A DNA stretch of 17,680 bases from positions 1,050 to 18,729 of the forward strand of contig CAJTYI010000062.1 in the NCBI GenBank assembly GCA_910584215.1. The letters are read 5' to 3'. This DNA is from an uncultured Roseburia sp. GTDB lineage: Bacteria; Bacillota; Clostridia; Lachnospirales; Lachnospiraceae. Positions 14,265 to 17,680 of the stretch are shown here, piece after piece. Both the position numbers and the translations under genes were made by a program. Each line of letters begins with the position of its first letter. Position 1 is the stretch's first letter. The notes beneath the pieces are model-generated. The model saw nothing but the letters and a program-made list of their open reading frames with translations, was not told where the DNA came from and ran no database searches.

Positions 14265-15611
14265 ATGACAAAGACGTTATTTGGGACAACGCTTGAGGGG
14301 GCAGAGATATTAAAATACACGATCAAGAATAAAAACGGTATGGAGGCAGATATCATTACGCTGGGAGCTACCGTGGTATCACTGAGAATTGCGGGCCGCG
14401 ACGGCAGGGTGCGGGATGTTGTGCTCGGCTACGATACCCCGGCGGAATACCAGACACATACCTGTTATTTTGGTGCGGTGATCGGAAGAAATTCCAACAG
14501 AATCGGGGGCGCTGCCTTCAAACTGGATGAAAAAGAGTATCAATTGGAACAAAATGACAACGAAAATAATCTGCACAGCGGCAGCAAAGGGTTTCACGCT
14601 GTGATTTGGGAAGTGGAGCAGAAGACGGATGACGCGATCACCCTCTCCTGTGTGAGTAAGGACGGGGAGCAGGATTTTCCGGGCAATATGACAGTAAAAG
14701 TAACTTATATGCTGACAGACGATAATGAGTTCTCGATTTCTTATGAGGCTGTCTCGGATGCGGACACGGTAGCCAATATGACCAATCACTGCTATTTTAA
14801 CTTAAACGGCCATGAATCCGGTAAAATTGAAAATCAGCTGCTTCAAATTTTTGCTTCCTACTATAATCCAGTGGCGGACGAGAAAGCAATCCCGACCGGT
14901 GAAATTTCATCCGTGGCGGGCACGCCGATGGATTTTAATTGTATGAAAGAGATCGGCAGGGATATCAATGACGATGATGAACAGCTGAAATATGTGGGCG
15001 GTTATGACCACAATTATGTGATTGACAGAATCGGGGACGGCATGGAGCTGGCGGCTGTCGCAAAATGCAGAGAGTCCGGCATTAGCATGGAAGTCTATAC
15101 CGACTGTATTGGCGTGCAGCTCTACGCCGGAAATTTTATCGGTGATCAGATTGGAAAAGGCGGTGCGGTGTACGGGGACAGACACGGTTTTTGTCTGGAG
15201 ACGCAGTACTTTCCAAATGCCGTCAATGAAAAGAATTTTGCATCGCCGATTTTGCGTGCAGGTGAAATCTATGAGACGGACACAATCTATCGCTTCATGG
15301 TGGAGGAACCGGAGGAACTTACGAAGATGGCTCCCGATCTCATGACGGAGGCGCCAGGCAGCGAGGCGATTTCCGGGGTATCTATGGCTGCAGAAACAGA
15401 GCAGACACTGGCGGCGCCGGATATCTGCATCCAGTATCGGTCGCTGGAGAGTTCCATGGACCAGGTGGTGGAGAAGATACATCGGCAGTACGCACAGAGC
15501 GGGGAAGACGTATCCGACATCCAAAAGCTGCAATTGTATGTAAAACCGGAAGATTTGACGGTATACTATGTGATTAATGAAGACTTTATGGGAAGCGTAC
15601 CATTGTTTTAG
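14265..15611 (+). CDS. galM: Aldose 1-epimerase (mutarotase) fused to a C-terminal DUF6465-like domain
   Basis: 448 residues, about 100 longer than ordinary GalM proteins. Mutarotases interconvert alpha and beta anomers of free sugars; here arabinose is the likely relevant substrate. Residues 1 to about 350 are a complete GalM domain: VIGRNSNRI with Arg75 at 72-80; NNLHSG with His104; MTNHCYFNLNG with the catalytic acid His175; GGYDHNYV with Asp248; and CLETQYFPNAVN with the catalytic base Glu312. After a linker at about 353-384, residues 385-448 form a separate module (DICIQYRSLESS ... LQLYVKPED ... VYYVINEDFMGSVPLF). From memory this matches small uncharacterised Lachnospiraceae proteins listed as DUF6465; the family name needs a search. 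AGAGG at 14254-14258 precedes the ATG by 6 nt. The frame is continuous, with no sign of frameshift. The gene follows araD and a weak terminator, and lies 20 nt before addB. Confidence 0.92.
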   Translation: MTKTLFGTTLEGAEILKYTIKNKNGMEADIITLGATVVSLRIAGRDGRVRDVVLGYDTPAEYQTHTCYFGAVIGRNSNRIGGAAFKLDEKEYQLEQNDNENNLHSGSKGFHAVIWEVEQKTDDAITLSCVSKDGEQDFPGNMTVKVTYMLTDDNEFSISYEAVSDADTVANMTNHCYFNLNGHESGKIENQLLQIFASYYNPVADEKAIPTGEISSVAGTPMDFNCMKEIGRDINDDDEQLKYVGGYDHNYVIDRIGDGMELAAVAKCRESGISMEVYTDCIGVQLYAGNFIGDQIGKGGAVYGDRHGFCLETQYFPNAVNEKNFASPILRAGEIYETDTIYRFMVEEPEELTKMAPDLMTEAPGSEAISGVSMAAETEQTLAAPDICIQYRSLESSMDQVVEKIHRQYAQSGEDVSDIQKLQLYVKPEDLTVYYVINEDFMGSVPLF

Positions 15612-15631
15612 CAGATAAGGGCGAGGCAGCT

Positions 15632-17680
15632 ATGTCATTACAGTTTATTTTCGGCAATTCCGGCAGCGGAAAATCCGAATATTTATACCGGTGGGTGTTA
15701 GAGCAGGCAGCGGAGCATAACGATCAAAACTATATCATTCTGGTGCCGGAGCAGTTTACGATGCAGATACAGCGGGAGTTGGTGGAGCGTCATCCGAATC
15801 ATGCGATTATGAATGTGGATGTGCTCAGTTTTGCCAGACTCGCCTATCGGGTATTTGACGAGCTCGGGAAACAGAATCTGATGATCCTAGAGGAGACTGG
15901 CAAGAATCTGGTGCTGCGCAAGGTGGCGGAGCAAAAGCGTGCCGAGCTGTCCGTGCTCGGGGGCAGATTAAATAAAATGGGCTATATCAGTGAGATTAAG
16001 TCGCTGCTCTCGGAATTGACACAGTACAATATCACGCCCGGGGAGCTATCGGATTTTTTGGCGCGCTGTGCCGTCGGCGAGGCCCTGTCGCTTAAAATGC
16101 GGGATATACTCGTGATCTATCAAGGGTTCCGCGATTATCTGGAGGGCAGATATATCACGGCGGAGGAGGTGCTCTCCCTGCTCTGCCGTGTAGCGGGGGA
16201 GTCTGCCCTGCTGCGCGGCAGTGTGATTGTCTGTGACGAATTTACCGGCTTTACTCCGATTCAAAATCAATTGCTGCGGGAGCTGCTTTTGATCGCCGAC
16301 AAGATCATAGTTTCGGCTGTCGTCGACGTGCGGGAGGATTTTTATAGCAGTTACGGTATCCATGAGTTGTTTGCCATGAGCAAAAAGACGGTGCAGGTGC
16401 TGTTAAAAATTGCTGCCGATATCTCCGTACAGGTGGAGGAACCGATTATCCTGCCGGCGTCCGCGGACAAACGTTACCGGGGAGCGCCGGAGCTTTTTTT
16501 TCTGGAGCAGAATCTTTTTCGTGCGCATCGCATGACCTGGGAGGAGGCGCCCGCCCATGTGCGCATCGCGGCCGCCAAAAATCCGCGGGCCGAGCTTGCT
16601 TATGCGGCAAAAGAGATTGCAAGACTGGTGCGTGACGGTGGCTGCCGTTACCGGGATATCGCGCTGGTAACGGGAGATGTTTTGCAATATGCCAACTATG
16701 TGCCGGAAATATTTGAGCAGTATGGGATTCCCTATTTTATTGATCAGACCAGAACGATATTATTTCACCCGTTTATCGAATTGATCAGGGCTGCGCTTGA
16801 GGTGGTGGAGACGGATTTTTCCTATGTCAGTGTCTTTCGCTTTTTTAGAAGCGGACTCGTGCAGACATTATTTGTGGCCAACAATGAAGCGCGCATACTC
16901 GAAGAAGAGGAGATTGATCAACTGGAAAATTATGTCCTGGCGCGGGGGATTTTTGGCAGGCGCCGTTTTAGCAAAGTGTTTACCCTGGCAAAGAAAACGG
17001 GGCGGGAACCAAGCGAGAGGGAGCGGGAAACCATCCTGCTGCTCAATGAGATACGAAGTGCCTTTATGGCCCTGTTTGCGCCGTTACTTGACGCTTTTTC
17101 CACAGACAGCGAGGGCGGCAGGAAGGATGTAAAGACGCAGACCTATGCGCTCTATCAGTTTATCTATGCACTCAAAATCGAGGAGCAGTTGAAGGCGAAG
17201 CAGATGGAGTTAGAGGCGTCCGGCAATATGGCGCTCGCCAAAGAATATGCTCAGATTTATAAAATCGTGATGGATTTGTTGGACAAAGTTACCAGCCTTT
17301 TGGGCGAGGAAACAATGTCGGTCAGAGAGTACGGCGATATTTTGGACGCGGGTTTTGAGGCGGCGCGCGTGGGCATCATACCGCCGGGCAACGACCGAGT
17401 GATCGTCGGAGACATCGAACGGTCGCGCCTTAACCACATTAAAATATTGTTTTTTCTCGGCGTAAACGACGGCATTGTGCCCAAAAACAGCGGAAGCGGC
17501 GGCATCATCTCCCAGTATGAGCGGGAGAAGATGAAAGAGCAAAAGCTGGAACTTGCTCCAGGAGCCAGAGAGAAAGTGTTTATACAGAAGTTCTATCTCT
17601 ATCTGAATCTGACAAAGCCCTCGCAAAAGCTGTATCTGACCTATGCCAAGACCGCGTCCGACGGCAAGGCGCTGCGCTGT
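15632..17680 (+). CDS. addB: ATP-dependent helicase/nuclease subunit B, N-terminal part
   Basis: The frame is open for 683 codons to the window edge, so the C-terminal nuclease and its Fe-S cysteines are not visible. AddAB is the Firmicute counterpart of RecBCD: it resects double-strand ends to start recombination, with AddB contributing a nuclease and recognition of the Chi-like site. Seen: the Walker-A-like GNSGSGKSEY at 8-17; VPEQFTMQIQRELV; VLSFARLAYRVF; DEFTGFTPIQNQ, typical of the AddB Walker-B region; ALVTGDVLQYANYVPEIFEQYGIPYFID in shortened-helicase style; and GDIERSRL with FFLGVNDGIVP further on. The ATG at 15632 follows GAGG at 15623-15626. The gene starts only 20 nt after galM, so it may be partly co-transcribed from the arabinose operon. 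addA would be expected just downstream. Confidence 0.95.
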   Translation, partial: MSLQFIFGNSGSGKSEYLYRWVLEQAAEHNDQNYIILVPEQFTMQIQRELVERHPNHAIMNVDVLSFARLAYRVFDELGKQNLMILEETGKNLVLRKVAEQKRAELSVLGGRLNKMGYISEIKSLLSELTQYNITPGELSDFLARCAVGEALSLKMRDILVIYQGFRDYLEGRYITAEEVLSLLCRVAGESALLRGSVIVCDEFTGFTPIQNQLLRELLLIADKIIVSAVVDVREDFYSSYGIHELFAMSKKTVQVLLKIAADISVQVEEPIILPASADKRYRGAPELFFLEQNLFRAHRMTWEEAPAHVRIAAAKNPRAELAYAAKEIARLVRDGGCRYRDIALVTGDVLQYANYVPEIFEQYGIPYFIDQTRTILFHPFIELIRAALEVVETDFSYVSVFRFFRSGLVQTLFVANNEARILEEEEIDQLENYVLARGIFGRRRFSKVFTLAKKTGREPSERERETILLLNEIRSAFMALFAPLLDAFSTDSEGGRKDVKTQTYALYQFIYALKIEEQLKAKQMELEASGNMALAKEYAQIYKIVMDLLDKVTSLLGEETMSVREYGDILDAGFEAARVGIIPPGNDRVIVGDIERSRLNHIKILFFLGVNDGIVPKNSGSGGIISQYEREKMKEQKLELAPGAREKVFIQKFYLYLNLTKPSQKLYLTYAKTASDGKALRC

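Noticed and set aside
1..17680. CRISPR arrays, tRNA or rRNA genes, insertion sequences, prophage or toxin-antitoxin genes
   Set aside because: No spaced direct repeats, cloverleaf-like sequence, transposase or integrase motif was seen on either strand.

Overview
The window reads as chromosomal DNA of an anaerobic Firmicute, most likely a member of the Lachnospiraceae (Clostridia). This is an inference. It rests on strong GGAGG ribosome sites at short spacing, a split transketolase, AddB-type recombination, a CadC-like metal sensor, a secreted protein built from domains common in gut Clostridia, and a GalM tail resembling a small protein family I associate with Lachnospiraceae. Base composition is roughly balanced. 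No rRNA, tRNA, CRISPR array, insertion sequence or phage gene was seen.

Layout. (1) 1-1241, plus strand: the C-terminal part of a Zn/Cd/Pb-type P1B ATPase, cut by the window edge, followed by its probable ArsR/SmtB-family sensor. (2) 1252-2973, minus strand: a membrane chemoreceptor with a Cache sensor, converging on the metal genes with only 10 nt between. (3) 2974-3433: a divergent intergenic region with a good sigma-A promoter for the next gene. (4) 3434-7093, plus: a 1219-residue secreted multidomain protein with a 55-residue Asp-rich tract and a Lys-rich C-terminus. (5) 7094-7610: a strong hairpin, a probable small minus-strand gene, and the regulatory region of the next operon. (6) 7611-15611, plus: araB, araA, tal, tktN, tktC, araD and a galM-like gene. 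(7) 15632-17680, plus: the start of addB, cut by the right edge.

The genes of region 6 form one pathway. The mutarotase may prepare the sugar anomer, AraA converts L-arabinose to L-ribulose, AraB phosphorylates it and AraD epimerises it to D-xylulose 5-phosphate. The two-subunit transketolase and the transaldolase then carry the pentose phosphate into fructose 6-phosphate and glyceraldehyde 3-phosphate. No sugar transporter or AraR-type regulator is present in the window, so these must lie elsewhere.

Most worth a second look: the GalM homologue with an extra C-terminal domain of an uncharacterised family; the araA-tal gap, which holds three hairpins and an imperfect copy of the tal start region; the repeat-built acidic tract of the secreted protein; and the small minus-strand gene whose ATG directly abuts its Shine-Dalgarno sequence. 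I saw no clear evidence of a wholly new multi-gene system.
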